Positions 8,089 to 16,685 of a DNA stretch of 42,287 nt are shown here, in pieces; within the stretch, counting starts at the first letter, position 1; every line of letters begins with the position of its first letter. The DNA is from 73-13 sp035556075. Lineage in GTDB: Bacteria > Actinomycetota > Actinomycetes > Actinomycetales > Microbacteriaceae. Below the pieces are notes generated by a model that worked only from the letters and a program-made list of their open reading frames with translations, was not told the DNA's origin and ran no database searches. The translations under genes were made by a program, and so were the position numbers. Location: positions 1-42,287 of the forward strand of contig DATMFQ010000035.1 of NCBI GenBank assembly GCA_035556075.1, written 5' to 3'.

Positions 8089-8877
8089 ATGAATGAGATA
8101 CTGCCGCGTATGGCGAACTCCCCATCGGGTGACACGATGGTCGTCCGGATCGTGCGCATCCTCGGCGCCTTCGACGCGGAGCACACCAATCTCACCGTCT
8201 CCGAGCTCGCCCGGCGGGCCGCGCTCCCGGTGTCGACCGCGCACCGCATCACCACGGAGCTCACGACCGAGGGCCTCCTCGAGCGGGACGCCTCGGGCCG
8301 GCTCCGGATCGGGATGCGGCTGTGGGAGCTCACGACGCGAGGCTCCCGGGCACTCGCGCTCCGGCAGGCGGCGCTGCCGGAAATGGAGCGGGTGCAGGCG
8401 ACGCTGCGCGAGCACGTCCAGCTCGGCGTCGTCGACGGCAACGACGTGCTCTTCCTCGAGCAGCTCTCCCACACGACCGCCGTCTCCAATGTCGCGGCCG
8501 TCGCGGGCCGGCTCCCGCTCCACGCCTCCTCCTCCGGGCTCGTGCTTCTCGCCTTCGGTCGGCAGCAGCTGCGCGACCGGATCCTCGGCGGTACGCTGCG
8601 CGCCGTCGGACCGAAGACCATCACCGACCCCGCGACGCTCCGGCGCCGCCTCGAGACGGTCCGCCGCGACGGCTATGCGGTCCTTGCCGGCTCGATCGAG
8701 TCGGTCGCGACCGGCATCTCGGTGCCGGTGGTCGACCGCGCCGGCACGACGATTGCGGCACTGTCGGCCATCGTGCCGCACGGCTGGCGGCGCGAGCGGG
8801 AGACGCTCGATGGCCTGCGCGCGGCGGCCCGTAGCATCGCCGGGTCGATCGCCGACTACGGGATCCTCAGTCACTGA
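8089..8877 (+). CDS. IclR-family transcriptional regulator, divergent from pcaH
   Basis: A protein of about 262 residues with an N-terminal winged HTH (LTVSELARRAALPVSTAHRI, around residues 35-55) and an IclR ligand domain (AGRLPLHASSSGLVLLAFG, then YAVLAGSIESVATGISVPV). The latter matches the core IclR effector pocket. Being divergent from pcaHGBDC, it could control that operon. The start is uncertain: ATG 8089 has no clear ribosome site, and ATG 8110 (MANSPSG) is also in frame. The next gene is a second IclR member 22 nt downstream, so the two are probably co-transcribed. The ligand cannot be told from sequence. Confidence 0.85.
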   Translation: MNEILPRMANSPSGDTMVVRIVRILGAFDAEHTNLTVSELARRAALPVSTAHRITTELTTEGLLERDASGRLRIGMRLWELTTRGSRALALRQAALPEMERVQATLREHVQLGVVDGNDVLFLEQLSHTTAVSNVAAVAGRLPLHASSSGLVLLAFGRQQLRDRILGGTLRAVGPKTITDPATLRRRLETVRRDGYAVLAGSIESVATGISVPVVDRAGTTIAALSAIVPHGWRRERETLDGLRAAARSIAGSIADYGILSH

Positions 8878-8899
8878 CGACTGACCAGCCAGGAATGGG

Positions 8900-9682
8900 G
8901 TGAGCACGATGGCCGGTGGAGCCCGCGACGCGCGCGGGGTCGCGGATCGGCTCCTCGCCGTGCTCGATGCCTTCGACCAGGGCGGCGACGGCGTGCTCGG
9001 TCTCGCCGAGATCGCAGCGCGCGCGGACCTGCCGGAGTCGACCGCACACCGGCTCATCGCCCGGCTCGTCGAGTGGGGCGGCCTCGAGCGGGTACCGGGC
9101 GGCTACCGGCTCGGCCTGAAGCTGTGGCGGCTCGGCACCCGGCAGCCGACGACACGCGCCCTGCGGCAGGTCGCGCTGCCGTACCTCGAGGACCTGCTCG
9201 AGCTGACGCGGCAGAACGTGCAGCTCGCGGTCCGCGACGGCCTCGCGGCGCTCTACCTCGAGCGGCTCATGGCCCGCGACTCGGTCGTCGTGCTCGCCGA
9301 CATCGGGCGCCGCCTGCCGCTGCACGCGACGGGCGTCGGGCTCGTGCTCCTGGCTTTTGGCGGCCCGGGGCTGCTGAGCCAGGTGCTCGCCGCCGAGCCG
9401 CGCCGCTACCTTCCGGCGACGACGGCGACGGCTGCGGCGCTCACGCCCAGGCTCGCGGCGATCCGCCGGGAGGGGATCGTCCGCACGCGCGATGAGATGA
9501 CCCCCGGTTCGGCATCGATCGCGGCGCCGCTGCGGGACGGCACGGGCACGGTCGTCGCGGCGCTATCGATCATCGTGCCGAGCGATCGCCCCTTCGACCC
9601 CGCGCACGAGCTCGCGGTCCGGCTCGCCGCCGCGGGGATCTCGCGCGAGCTCGCGGGCGGACGCGCTGCTCCCACTGAGTGA
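8900..9682 (+). CDS. IclR-family transcriptional regulator upstream of pobA (PobR candidate)
   Basis: A 260-residue IclR protein: HTH at about 30-52 (LGLAEIAARADLPESTAHRL) and an effector domain with RRLPLHATGVGLVLLAFGG and GSASIAAPLRDGTGTVVAALS. The GTG at 8900 has AGGA 5 nt upstream; an ATG three codons in is an alternative. It lies 79 nt upstream of pobA on the same strand, and IclR-type PobR proteins that sense 4-hydroxybenzoate are known, so it is the likeliest pobA regulator. It is clearly paralogous to the gene before it. Confidence 0.86.
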   Translation: MSTMAGGARDARGVADRLLAVLDAFDQGGDGVLGLAEIAARADLPESTAHRLIARLVEWGGLERVPGGYRLGLKLWRLGTRQPTTRALRQVALPYLEDLLELTRQNVQLAVRDGLAALYLERLMARDSVVVLADIGRRLPLHATGVGLVLLAFGGPGLLSQVLAAEPRRYLPATTATAAALTPRLAAIRREGIVRTRDEMTPGSASIAAPLRDGTGTVVAALSIIVPSDRPFDPAHELAVRLAAAGISRELAGGRAAPTE

Positions 9683-9761
9683 GAGTCCGGTCGCGGACGA
9701 GGGGAGGAATGCGGGAGTCTGCCGACGTGCGCGCCCCGCGCATTCATCGCAAAGGAGCAGG
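9683..9761 (+). promoter_or_regulatory. pobA leader region
   Basis: It contains a short inverted repeat, GTCCG-gtcg-CGGAC (9685-9698), which could be an IclR operator, and two inverted copies of the window-wide 7-mer: GAATGCG at 9707 and CGCATTC at 9739. The ribosome site is AAGGAG, 6 nt before the pobA ATG. The CGCAAAGGAGCAG block containing it recurs before the SDR gene (11460). No clear -35/-10 pair is seen. Confidence 0.4.
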
Positions 9762-10934
9762 ATGTCCGAGACCATTCGCACCCGCGTCGCCATCGTCGGC
9801 GCTGGCCCCGCCGGGCTGTTGCTGTCCGCCCTCCTCCACCGGGACGGCATCGAATCGATCGTCATCGAGTCGCGCAGCCGTGAGGAGGTCGAGCAGACGA
9901 TCCGCGCCGGCATCCTCGAGCAGGGCACCGTCGAGGTGCTCCGCGACCTCGGCGACACCCGCGTCGACACCGTCGGCCACCGCCATGACGGGGTCGAGCT
10001 GCGCTCCGAGGGTATCGGCCACCGCATCGACTTCCAGGGGCTCGTCGGCCGTTCCGTCTGGCTCTACCCGCAGCACGAGGTCCTCATCGACCTCGTTGCG
10101 AAGCGGCTCGCCGACGGCGGCGACGTGCGCTTCGGCGTGCACGCGGTCGACGTCGACAGCTCGGACCCGAACGCGCCGATCGTCCGTGCGGAGACCGCCG
10201 ACGGCCAGGCCCTGGAGATCGCCGCCGACTATCTCATCGGCGCCGACGGCTCCCGCTCCGTCGTCCGCGCCGCGGTGACGGGCGACCCCTTCGCGGGCTA
10301 CTTCCGCGAGTACCCCTTCGCGTGGTACGGCATCCTCTGCGAGGCGCCGCCGAGCTCCGAGGAGCTCATCTACTCGACGACCGACCGCGGCTTCGCGCTC
10401 ATCTCACAGCGCTCCGACACCGTGCAGCGGATGTACCTGCAGTGCGACCCGGAGCTCGACCCGGCCACGTGGTCCGACGACTTCATCTGGGACGAGCTCC
10501 AGGCGCGCACCGGCGGCGGCCTCACCGAGGGCCCGATCTTCCAGCGGGACGTCCTGCGCTTCCGCTCCTTCGTCGCCGCGGGACTCCGGAAGGGCCGCAT
10601 CCTCCTCGCGGGCGACGCCGCGCACACCGTCCCGCCGACCGGGGCCAAGGGCATGAACCTCGCGATGGCCGACATCGTCGTCATGCACCGCGCGATCGTC
10701 GAGCAGCTCACGACCGGCTCCGAGGCCGGGCTCGACGCCTACGAGTCGACCGTGCTCGACCGGATCTGGAAGGCGCAGCACTTCTCGTGGTGGATGACCT
10801 CGATGCTCCACGCGGCGCCGGAGGCGACGCCCTTCGACGAGCAGCGGCGCCATGCCGAGCTCATCAGCGTGGCATCGAGCCAGCGCGGTGCCGCCTACCT
10901 CGCGGAGGCGTACACGGGGTGGCCGCTGCCGTAA
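9762..10934 (+). CDS. pobA: 4-hydroxybenzoate 3-monooxygenase
   Basis: A 390-residue FAD-dependent aromatic hydroxylase converting 4-hydroxybenzoate to protocatechuate. The FAD/NAD(P)H motifs are GAGPAG (13-18), ADG (161-163) and AGDAAH (283-288). Substrate-site residues of the Pseudomonas enzyme appear at a constant offset of +3: Tyr204, Ser215, Arg217, Arg223 and Tyr225. That makes the substrate assignment strong. Its product feeds directly into PcaHG encoded nearby. It ends 10 nt before the convergent MarR gene. Confidence 0.96.
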   Translation: MSETIRTRVAIVGAGPAGLLLSALLHRDGIESIVIESRSREEVEQTIRAGILEQGTVEVLRDLGDTRVDTVGHRHDGVELRSEGIGHRIDFQGLVGRSVWLYPQHEVLIDLVAKRLADGGDVRFGVHAVDVDSSDPNAPIVRAETADGQALEIAADYLIGADGSRSVVRAAVTGDPFAGYFREYPFAWYGILCEAPPSSEELIYSTTDRGFALISQRSDTVQRMYLQCDPELDPATWSDDFIWDELQARTGGGLTEGPIFQRDVLRFRSFVAAGLRKGRILLAGDAAHTVPPTGAKGMNLAMADIVVMHRAIVEQLTTGSEAGLDAYESTVLDRIWKAQHFSWWMTSMLHAAPEATPFDEQRRHAELISVASSQRGAAYLAEAYTGWPLP

Positions 10935-10944
10935 TCATGCGCCG

Positions 10945-11382
10945 TCAGGGCTCAAGCGCCACTCGGAAGGCCCGGAGGCGACCCTCGACCGCGCGCACCT
11001 CGGCAGCGGTGAGCCCCTCGGTCATCCGACGCTCGACGGCGGCGACGGGCCCGCGCAGCTCGGCGAGCAGCCGTGCCCCCGCCGGGGTGAGCGCGAGCAG
11101 CGCCTGGCGACGCGAGCTCGGGTCGGGGCGGCGCTCGACCCAGCCGCGTTCCTCGAGCGTGCGGACGAGTTGCGCGATCGTCTGCGCCGCGACGAAGGTG
11201 TGCCGTGCGAGCGCCGCGGCCGTCATCGCCGGATTGCCCTCGAGCGCGGTGAGCGCGGTGTACTGCGTCGTCGTGAGGCCGTGCTCGCTCAGCACCTCGT
11301 CGAGCCGTTTGCGCACCGCGAGCTCGACGCGCTTGATGAGGTAGAGCAGCGATGCCCGCGCGTCCTGACGCTCCTCATCCAC
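10945..11382 (-). CDS. MarR-family repressor of the adjacent CoA-dependent operon (PhdR-like)
   Basis: A 145-residue MarR protein with the winged HTH (LTTTQYTALTALEG, then MTAAALARHTFVAAQTIAQL) and the DPSSRRQALLALTPAG wing. The frame is open further upstream, but GTG 11382 is the likely start: it follows a promoter-like TTGGCA (11418-11413) - 18 nt - CATTCT (11394-11389) by 6 nt, which would give a leaderless message. The gene is divergent from the SDR-led operon and shares with it a palindrome between -35 and -10, so it probably represses both. In C. glutamicum, PhdR of this family represses phenylpropanoid genes and is relieved by CoA thioesters; ligand identity here is inference. Confidence 0.87.
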   Translation of the reverse strand: MDEERQDARASLLYLIKRVELAVRKRLDEVLSEHGLTTTQYTALTALEGNPAMTAAALARHTFVAAQTIAQLVRTLEERGWVERRPDPSSRRQALLALTPAGARLLAELRGPVAAVERRMTEGLTAAEVRAVEGRLRAFRVALEP

Positions 11383-11383
11383 G

Positions 11384-11418
11384 GTGACAGAATGCCAGGA
11401 AACCTGATAATCTGCCAA
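11384..11418. promoter_or_regulatory. Overlapping divergent promoters with a shared MarR operator
   Basis: Plus strand: GTGACA (11384-11389) - 16 nt - GATAAT (11406-11411), for the SDR operon. Minus strand: TTGGCA (11418-11413) - 18 nt - CATTCT (11394-11389), for marR. The palindrome CAGGAAACCTG (11396-11406) lies in both spacers, so one bound dimer could block both polymerases. The same 11 bp recur at 16696-16706 before the MFS gene. Confidence 0.65.
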
Positions 11419-11473
11419 CACATTCTCCCCGATGGGACCGTGACGCGCGGGCCCGGGACGCAAAGGAGCAGTC

Positions 11474-12412
11474 ATGAGCATCTCCCTTCAGGGCAAGGTC
11501 GCCATCGTCACGGGCAGCGGCGCGGGACTCGGCGCCGCCTACGCGAAGGCACTCGCCGCCGCGGGTGCCGCGGTCATCGTCAACGATGTGTCCGCTGACG
11601 CCGCGAATGCGGTGGTCGCCGAGATCACGACCGCGGGTGGCCGCGCCACCGCGGTCATCGCCCCGGTCGGCTCCGCCGAGGCCGCGCAGCAGCTCGTCGA
11701 CACCGCCGTCACGGAGTTCGGTCGGCTCGACATCCTCGTCAACAACGCGGGCATCCTCCGCGACAAGTCGCTCCTCAAGATGACCGACGAGGACTTCGAC
11801 CTCGTCATCAACGTGCACCTTCGCGGCACCTTCACCGCGACCCGCGCCGCCTTCGCGTACTTCAAGGAGCACGAGGTCGCCGGCCGCATCATCAGCATCG
11901 GCTCGCCGACCGGCCAGCGCGGCAACTTCGGCCAGACGAACTACGCAGCCGCGAAGTCCGGCATCGTCGGCATGACCCGCACCTGGGCGATCGAGATGAA
12001 GAAGGCGGGTGTCACGGCCAACGTCGTCGTCCCCGTCGCGGCGACCGCGATGACCAAGACGATCCCCTACTTCGCGGCGGCCGTCGAGGCGACCGAGCGC
12101 GGCGAGGCAATGCACCCGTTCTTCCGCCACGACCTCGGCTTCGGCACCCCGGAGGATGTCGCCGGGCTCATCGTGTGGCTCGCCTCCGACGCCGCCCAGT
12201 CCGTCACCGGCCAGGTCCTTGAGGCCGGCGGTGACCGCCTGCGCCTCTGGAGCCACCCGGAGGCCATCGAGACCTGGTACCACGAGGGCGGCTGGCAGGC
12301 CGACACGATCGAGACCGAGCTCGGCGGGGAGATCGCCGGGCGCCTGCAGTCCGTCGGCGAGCCGCCGTGGCCGGCACTGCCCGCGGAGCTCGACCGCTCG
12401 CAGCAGGGCTGA
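11474..12412 (+). CDS. Short-chain dehydrogenase, 3-hydroxyacyl-CoA dehydrogenase type (PhdB-like)
   Basis: A 312-residue SDR protein. The NAD-binding motif is TGSGAGLG (13-20), the structural NNAG is at 90-93, and the catalytic Ser144-Tyr157-Lys161 triad is intact (SIGSPTG, NYAAAKSG). The extra C-terminal 50 or so residues and the overall pattern resemble the dehydrogenase part of peroxisomal multifunctional enzyme 2. It would oxidise a 3-hydroxyacyl-CoA to the 3-oxoacyl-CoA. Ribosome site AAAGGAG precedes the ATG. It leads an operon with amidohydrolase, MaoC hydratase and CoA ligase, so its substrate is probably a 3-hydroxy-3-arylpropionyl-CoA. The substrate is inferred. Confidence 0.88.
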   Translation: MSISLQGKVAIVTGSGAGLGAAYAKALAAAGAAVIVNDVSADAANAVVAEITTAGGRATAVIAPVGSAEAAQQLVDTAVTEFGRLDILVNNAGILRDKSLLKMTDEDFDLVINVHLRGTFTATRAAFAYFKEHEVAGRIISIGSPTGQRGNFGQTNYAAAKSGIVGMTRTWAIEMKKAGVTANVVVPVAATAMTKTIPYFAAAVEATERGEAMHPFFRHDLGFGTPEDVAGLIVWLASDAAQSVTGQVLEAGGDRLRLWSHPEAIETWYHEGGWQADTIETELGGEIAGRLQSVGEPPWPALPAELDRSQQG

Positions 12413-12438
12413 CGGCCGGACGACACGAGGCATCGGAC

Positions 12439-13314
12439 ATGTATCGCTGCGAGGTCGACCCCGCCAAGGTCACCGCGATTGACATCCACGTCCACATCGA
12501 GGTCGGCCAGGATGGCCACCGCTCGATGCCGGCGGACATCGTCGAGGCGTTCGCGAAGTACTTCAAGCAGGACGGACCCAACCCCGACCTGCCGGGCGTC
12601 GCCGCCTACTACCGCGAGCACGGCATGGCCGCCGTCGTCTTCACCGTCGACACGACCACGGGCCTCGGGCACCCGCCGATCTCGAGCGCCGAGATCGCCG
12701 AGCAGGCCGCCGACCACGCCGACGTCCTCATCCCCTTCGGCTCGGTCGACCCGCGGCAGGGTGAGGCGGCCGTCGACCTCGCGCACGCCCTCGTGACGGA
12801 CCACGGCGTCCGGGGGTTCAAGCTGCACCCGACGGCCCAGGCCTTCGACCCGAGCGACGAGGCCTACCGGCCGCTGTGGGCCGCATTCGAGCAGCTCGGC
12901 GTCCCCGTGCTCGTCCACACCGGCCAGACCGGGGTCGGCGCGGGACAGCCCGGCGGTCGGGGACTGAAGACCCGGTACTCGGACCCGATGCTCCTCGACG
13001 AGGTGCTCGCCGACCACCCGGACCTGCAAATCATCATGGCCCACCCGAGCGTGCCGTGGGTCGACGAGCAGATCTCCGTCGCGACCCACAAGGCGAACTC
13101 GTGGATCGACCTGTCCGGCTGGAGCCCGAAGTACTTCCCGCCACAGCTGGTCCGGGCGGCGAACTCGTACCTGCAGGACAAGGTGCTCTTCGGCTCCGAC
13201 TTCCCCGCCCTCACCCTCCAGCGGTGGCTCAGCGACTTCGAGACGCTTGAGCTCAAGGACACCGTCCGCTCCAAGATCCTCAAAGATAACGCGGTCCGAC
13301 TCCTCGGACTTTGA
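12439..13314 (+). CDS. Metal-dependent amidohydrolase (COG2159 type, PhdE-like)
   Basis: A 291-residue TIM-barrel amidohydrolase. Candidate metal ligands and catalytic residues are His17/His19 (DIHVH), His130 (FKLHPT), His160 (LVHTGQTG), His202 (MAHPS) and Asp254 (GSDFP). Members of this family include decarboxylases and hydrolases of aromatic acids. In the C. glutamicum phd cluster an equivalent gene is thought to release the aromatic acid from the 3-oxo-3-arylpropionyl-CoA, in place of a thiolase. No thiolase lies in this operon, consistent with that. Starts 26 nt after the SDR gene; an open frame extends further 5' but overlaps the SDR. Confidence 0.85.
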   Translation: MYRCEVDPAKVTAIDIHVHIEVGQDGHRSMPADIVEAFAKYFKQDGPNPDLPGVAAYYREHGMAAVVFTVDTTTGLGHPPISSAEIAEQAADHADVLIPFGSVDPRQGEAAVDLAHALVTDHGVRGFKLHPTAQAFDPSDEAYRPLWAAFEQLGVPVLVHTGQTGVGAGQPGGRGLKTRYSDPMLLDEVLADHPDLQIIMAHPSVPWVDEQISVATHKANSWIDLSGWSPKYFPPQLVRAANSYLQDKVLFGSDFPALTLQRWLSDFETLELKDTVRSKILKDNAVRLLGL

Positions 13315-13360
13315 CGACCCGCCGAGCCGACTCGGCACACATCGCAAAGGAACCCCAGCA

Positions 13361-13816
13361 ATGGCACTCAACAACGTCACGGTCGCCGAACTCCCCAGCC
13401 TCGAGGGCAAGGACCTCGGCACCTCCTCCTGGCTCGAGGTCACGCAGGAGCGGATCAACACCTTCGCCGACGCGACCGACGACCACCAGTACATCCACGT
13501 CGACCCGGTGCGCGCGAAGGACGGCCCCTTCGGTGGCACCATCGCCCACGGCTTCCTCACCCTCTCGCTCTACATCCCGATGTGGTCCGAGATCCTCGAG
13601 GTGACCGACGCGTCGACGCTCGTCAACTACGGCACCGACAAGGTCCGTTTCGTCTCACCCGTCCCGGCCGGCTCGAAGATCCGCCTCAACGCGGTGCTCA
13701 AGACCGTCGCCGAGGTCAAGGGCGGGTACCAGCTCCACGTCGACGGCACGATCGAGATCGAGGGCCAGGAGCGCCCCGCGGTCGTCGTCGAGTCGATCTC
13801 CCGCGTCTACGCCTGA
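13361..13816 (+). CDS. MaoC-like (R)-specific enoyl-CoA hydratase
   Basis: A 151-residue single hot-dog domain. The hydratase-2 motif is complete: DATDDHQYIHVDPVRA with Asp41 and His46 as the catalytic pair, then GGTIAHGFLTLS. It would add water to an aryl-propenoyl-CoA (for example coumaroyl-CoA) to give the 3-hydroxyacyl-CoA for the SDR. Paired with an MFE-2-like SDR, the stereochemistry would be R. Its leader CGCAAAGGAA resembles those of pobA and the SDR. Flanked by operon partners at 46 and 22 nt. Confidence 0.9.
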   Translation: MALNNVTVAELPSLEGKDLGTSSWLEVTQERINTFADATDDHQYIHVDPVRAKDGPFGGTIAHGFLTLSLYIPMWSEILEVTDASTLVNYGTDKVRFVSPVPAGSKIRLNAVLKTVAEVKGGYQLHVDGTIEIEGQERPAVVVESISRVYA

Positions 13817-13838
13817 GCGGGGAGGGGAACGAGCGCGC

Positions 13839-15380
13839 ATGGTCCCGGACGGCATCGGCGACTGGATCCACCGTCGGACGGTGAAGTCGCGGGGGCACAC
13901 CGCGGTCGTCTTCCGCGACGAGGAGCTCAGCTACGAGCAGCTCGCCGCACGGATCGACCGCCTCGCCGCCGCGCTGCGCGAGCGCGCCATCAGCCGCGGT
14001 GACCGGGTCGCGTATCTCGGCAACAACCACCCGTCGTTCATCGAGGCGCTGTTTGCGACGACGCTCCTCGGCGCCGTCTTCGTCCCCCTCAACACGCGGC
14101 TGTCGGTCCCCGAGCTCGAGTTCCAGCTCAGTGACGCGGGCGTCGAACTGCTCATCAGCAGCTCCGCGCTCGAGGCCTCGGCGGCGGGCGCCAGCGCGTC
14201 GCTCCCGGTGCGTCGGCTCGTCGTCCAGGAGGACGACTCCCGCGTCGAGTCGCTGCCCGAGGAGGCGGAGGACTACGAGCACGCGCTCGTCTCCGCGCCC
14301 GCGCTCGGCGAGGTGCCGCGGGTCACGCTCGAGGACCGTGCCGTCATCATCTACACCTCCGGCACGACGGGGCGGCCGAAGGGCGCGGTGCTCACGCACG
14401 GCAACCTCACGTGGAACTCGTTCAACGCCCTCATCGACTACGACGTGCAGGGCCACGGCGAGCGTGCGCTCATGATCTCGCCCCTCTTCCACGTCGCGGC
14501 GTTCAGCATGGGGCTGCTGCCGACCCTGCTCAAGGGCGGGACCGTGCTCCTGCAGGAGCGCTTCGTGCCGGCCGAGGCGCTCGCCGCGATTCAGCGGTAT
14601 CGCGCGACCTACATCTCCGGGGTGCCGACGACCTACCAGCTCATGATGGAGGACCCGGCCTGGGCCACCACTGACATCTCGAGCCTCGAGCGGATGACGT
14701 GCGGCGGCTCGCCCGTCCCGCTCAAGGTCCTGGAGGCGTACGGCGAGCGCGGTCTCAAGTTCTCCGGCGGCTACGGCATGACCGAGTCCTCCCCCGGCAT
14801 CACCGCACTCCCCGCCAGGTACGGCATGGAGAAGCTCGGCAGCTCCGGGCTCGCCCACTTCTTCACGAAGTACCGTATTCGTGATACCGACACCGGCGAG
14901 ATCGTCACCGAGCCGGGCGCACGCGGCGAGATCGAGGCCTCGGGGCCGAACATCTTCCTCGAGTACTGGGGCCGCCCGGACGCGACCGCCGAAGCCTTCA
15001 CCGCGGACGGCTGGCTGCGCACGGGCGACGTCGGCTACAGCGACGCGGACGGCTTCATCACGATCGCCGATCGCGTCAAGGACATGATCATCTCGGGCGG
15101 GGAGAACGTGTACTCCGCCGAGGTCGAGATCGTCATCTCGCAACTGCCCGGCGTCACCGGTGTCGCCGTGATCGGCGTGCCGCACGATCGCTGGGGCGAG
15201 GTGCCGCACGCGATCGTCACCCTCGCGCCGGGCGCGAGCCTCGATGTCGAGACTCTCATCGAGCACTGCTCCGCGCGACTGGCGCGCTACAAGGTGCCGA
15301 AGACGCTCGAGATCGTCGACGAGCTGCCCCGGACCGCCAGCGGCAAGGTGCAGAAGGCGCTACTGCGTCACGAGGACTGA
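13839..15380 (+). CDS. Acyl/aryl-CoA ligase (PhdA-like)
   Basis: A 513-residue ANL-superfamily adenylating enzyme. Visible motifs are the P-loop YTSGTTGRPKG (around 171-181), GYGMTESSPG, the TGDVGY hinge region and the C-terminal catalytic lysine in TASGKVQK. Length is typical of medium-chain and hydroxycinnamate CoA ligases. In this operon it should activate the carboxylic acid entering the hydratase/dehydrogenase/amidohydrolase sequence. GGAGGGG lies somewhat far (12 nt) from the ATG. Its end overlaps the convergent MFS gene by 13 nt. The specific substrate cannot be read from sequence. Confidence 0.9.
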   Translation: MVPDGIGDWIHRRTVKSRGHTAVVFRDEELSYEQLAARIDRLAAALRERAISRGDRVAYLGNNHPSFIEALFATTLLGAVFVPLNTRLSVPELEFQLSDAGVELLISSSALEASAAGASASLPVRRLVVQEDDSRVESLPEEAEDYEHALVSAPALGEVPRVTLEDRAVIIYTSGTTGRPKGAVLTHGNLTWNSFNALIDYDVQGHGERALMISPLFHVAAFSMGLLPTLLKGGTVLLQERFVPAEALAAIQRYRATYISGVPTTYQLMMEDPAWATTDISSLERMTCGGSPVPLKVLEAYGERGLKFSGGYGMTESSPGITALPARYGMEKLGSSGLAHFFTKYRIRDTDTGEIVTEPGARGEIEASGPNIFLEYWGRPDATAEAFTADGWLRTGDVGYSDADGFITIADRVKDMIISGGENVYSAEVEIVISQLPGVTGVAVIGVPHDRWGEVPHAIVTLAPGASLDVETLIEHCSARLARYKVPKTLEIVDELPRTASGKVQKALLRHED

Positions 15381-16678
15381 GCCGGGACGCGCAGCTCGGG
15401 CTGCCGCTTCCCGTCGAAGACGAACCAGCCGGGCCGGATGAACCAGCCGACGACGCCGATCGCGATCATGTTGACCAGGTACATCCCCAGCGGCACCTGC
15501 CAGGCCCCGGTGACGGTGTGCAGCCAGCCGAAGATGATCGGTCCGAAGCCCGAGAAGAGATAGCCGAAGGCCTGCGACATCCCGGAGACCGCGGTCGCCG
15601 CAGACGTGTCGCGCGAGCGGTCGCCAATGAGGATGAGCGGGATCGCGAGCATCGGCCCCGACGACAGGCCGAGCACCATGACCCAGAGCAGGTTGAGCTC
15701 GGGCCAGGCGAGCATGCCGATGGCGGCGACGATCCCCGGGATGGTGATGAATGCGGGGAGCCGGTCGCGCAGCACCGTCCGGTTGATGAGCGGGAGACAG
15801 TACGTCGCGATCATGCCGACGAGCTGCATCGTCATGACCTCGAGCCCGCCGGTGGTCTCGCTGAGGCCACGGTCGATCTCGATCTTCGGCCACCACGAGG
15901 AGAAGACGAAGAACTGCATCGACTGCAGCCCCATGTACCAGGCGATGAGCCAGGCGAGTCGGTCCTTCCACACGGCACGCGCGACCGACGCGGGGGCGAC
16001 CGCCATGAGCGGGGCGGCCGGGACCTCGGGGCTGGCCGTCGGTCCCGTCGCCTCGGCGGCGTCCACGCGCTCGCGCCCGGCCCGGCGGGCACGATGCGTC
16101 GTGAGCCACAGGATGAGGCCGAAGGGGATGAGGACGCCCGTCGCCATGAGCGCGAGCCGCCAGCCGAGCACGCCGTCGCCGAGCGGCAGATACGACAGCG
16201 GCACGACGAGCCCGCTCGAGGCCGCGGCGATGATGACGAGCATGTTCGTGTTGAACGACATGACCGTCGAGGACTTCGCGCCAAAGTCCCGTCGGGTCGC
16301 CACCGGCATGAGGACGTTGATGACGGCAAGCGCCGCGCCGATGAGCACGGTGCCGACCCAGAGCCCCACCTCGCCCGGCAAGGCGACCGAGCGCAGCACC
16401 GTCGCGGCGCCGAGCACCGCCAGCGCCCAGCCCATCGTCGCGTTGAGCCCGAACCGCACGGTCAGCGCGTGGACGAACGGCGAGATGATGCCCCACATGA
16501 ACATCGGGATGCTCGCGAGCACGCCGAGCAGGGTGAGCGAGTACCCGGTATCGGTCGCAATCTGCTCGATGAGGGGGCCGACCGCGGTGATCGTGCCCCG
16601 CATATTCATCGACACGAGGAAGATCGTGACCAGCACCAGCACCGTCGCCGTCCCGGTGCGCGGCGACGTCGAAGTCAT
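15368..16678 (-). CDS. MFS permease, CynX/NimT-like; probable aromatic acid transporter
   Basis: A 436-residue, 12-segment MFS protein. TM1 contains the MNMRGTITAVGPL element seen in cyanate/nitrate-type CynX/NimT permeases. A central loop (RRAGRERVDAAEATG) divides the two halves. The ATG 16678 follows a TAGGCT -10 by 7 nt, so the message is probably leaderless. The same CAGGAAACCTG palindrome as in the marR promoter lies just upstream (16696-16706). That co-regulation suggests it imports the substrate of the CoA ligase. Phd clusters also carry an MFS importer, but family level similarity does not fix the substrate. Confidence 0.83.
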   Translation of the reverse strand: MTSTSPRTGTATVLVLVTIFLVSMNMRGTITAVGPLIEQIATDTGYSLTLLGVLASIPMFMWGIISPFVHALTVRFGLNATMGWALAVLGAATVLRSVALPGEVGLWVGTVLIGAALAVINVLMPVATRRDFGAKSSTVMSFNTNMLVIIAAASSGLVVPLSYLPLGDGVLGWRLALMATGVLIPFGLILWLTTHRARRAGRERVDAAEATGPTASPEVPAAPLMAVAPASVARAVWKDRLAWLIAWYMGLQSMQFFVFSSWWPKIEIDRGLSETTGGLEVMTMQLVGMIATYCLPLINRTVLRDRLPAFITIPGIVAAIGMLAWPELNLLWVMVLGLSSGPMLAIPLILIGDRSRDTSAATAVSGMSQAFGYLFSGFGPIIFGWLHTVTGAWQVPLGMYLVNMIAIGVVGWFIRPGWFVFDGKRQPELRVPAQSS

Positions 16679-16685
16679 GCACGTG

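Noticed and set aside
12367..12438. Upstream extension of the amidohydrolase frame
   Set aside because: It lies inside the SDR gene and lacks homology; ATG 12439 begins the conserved protein.
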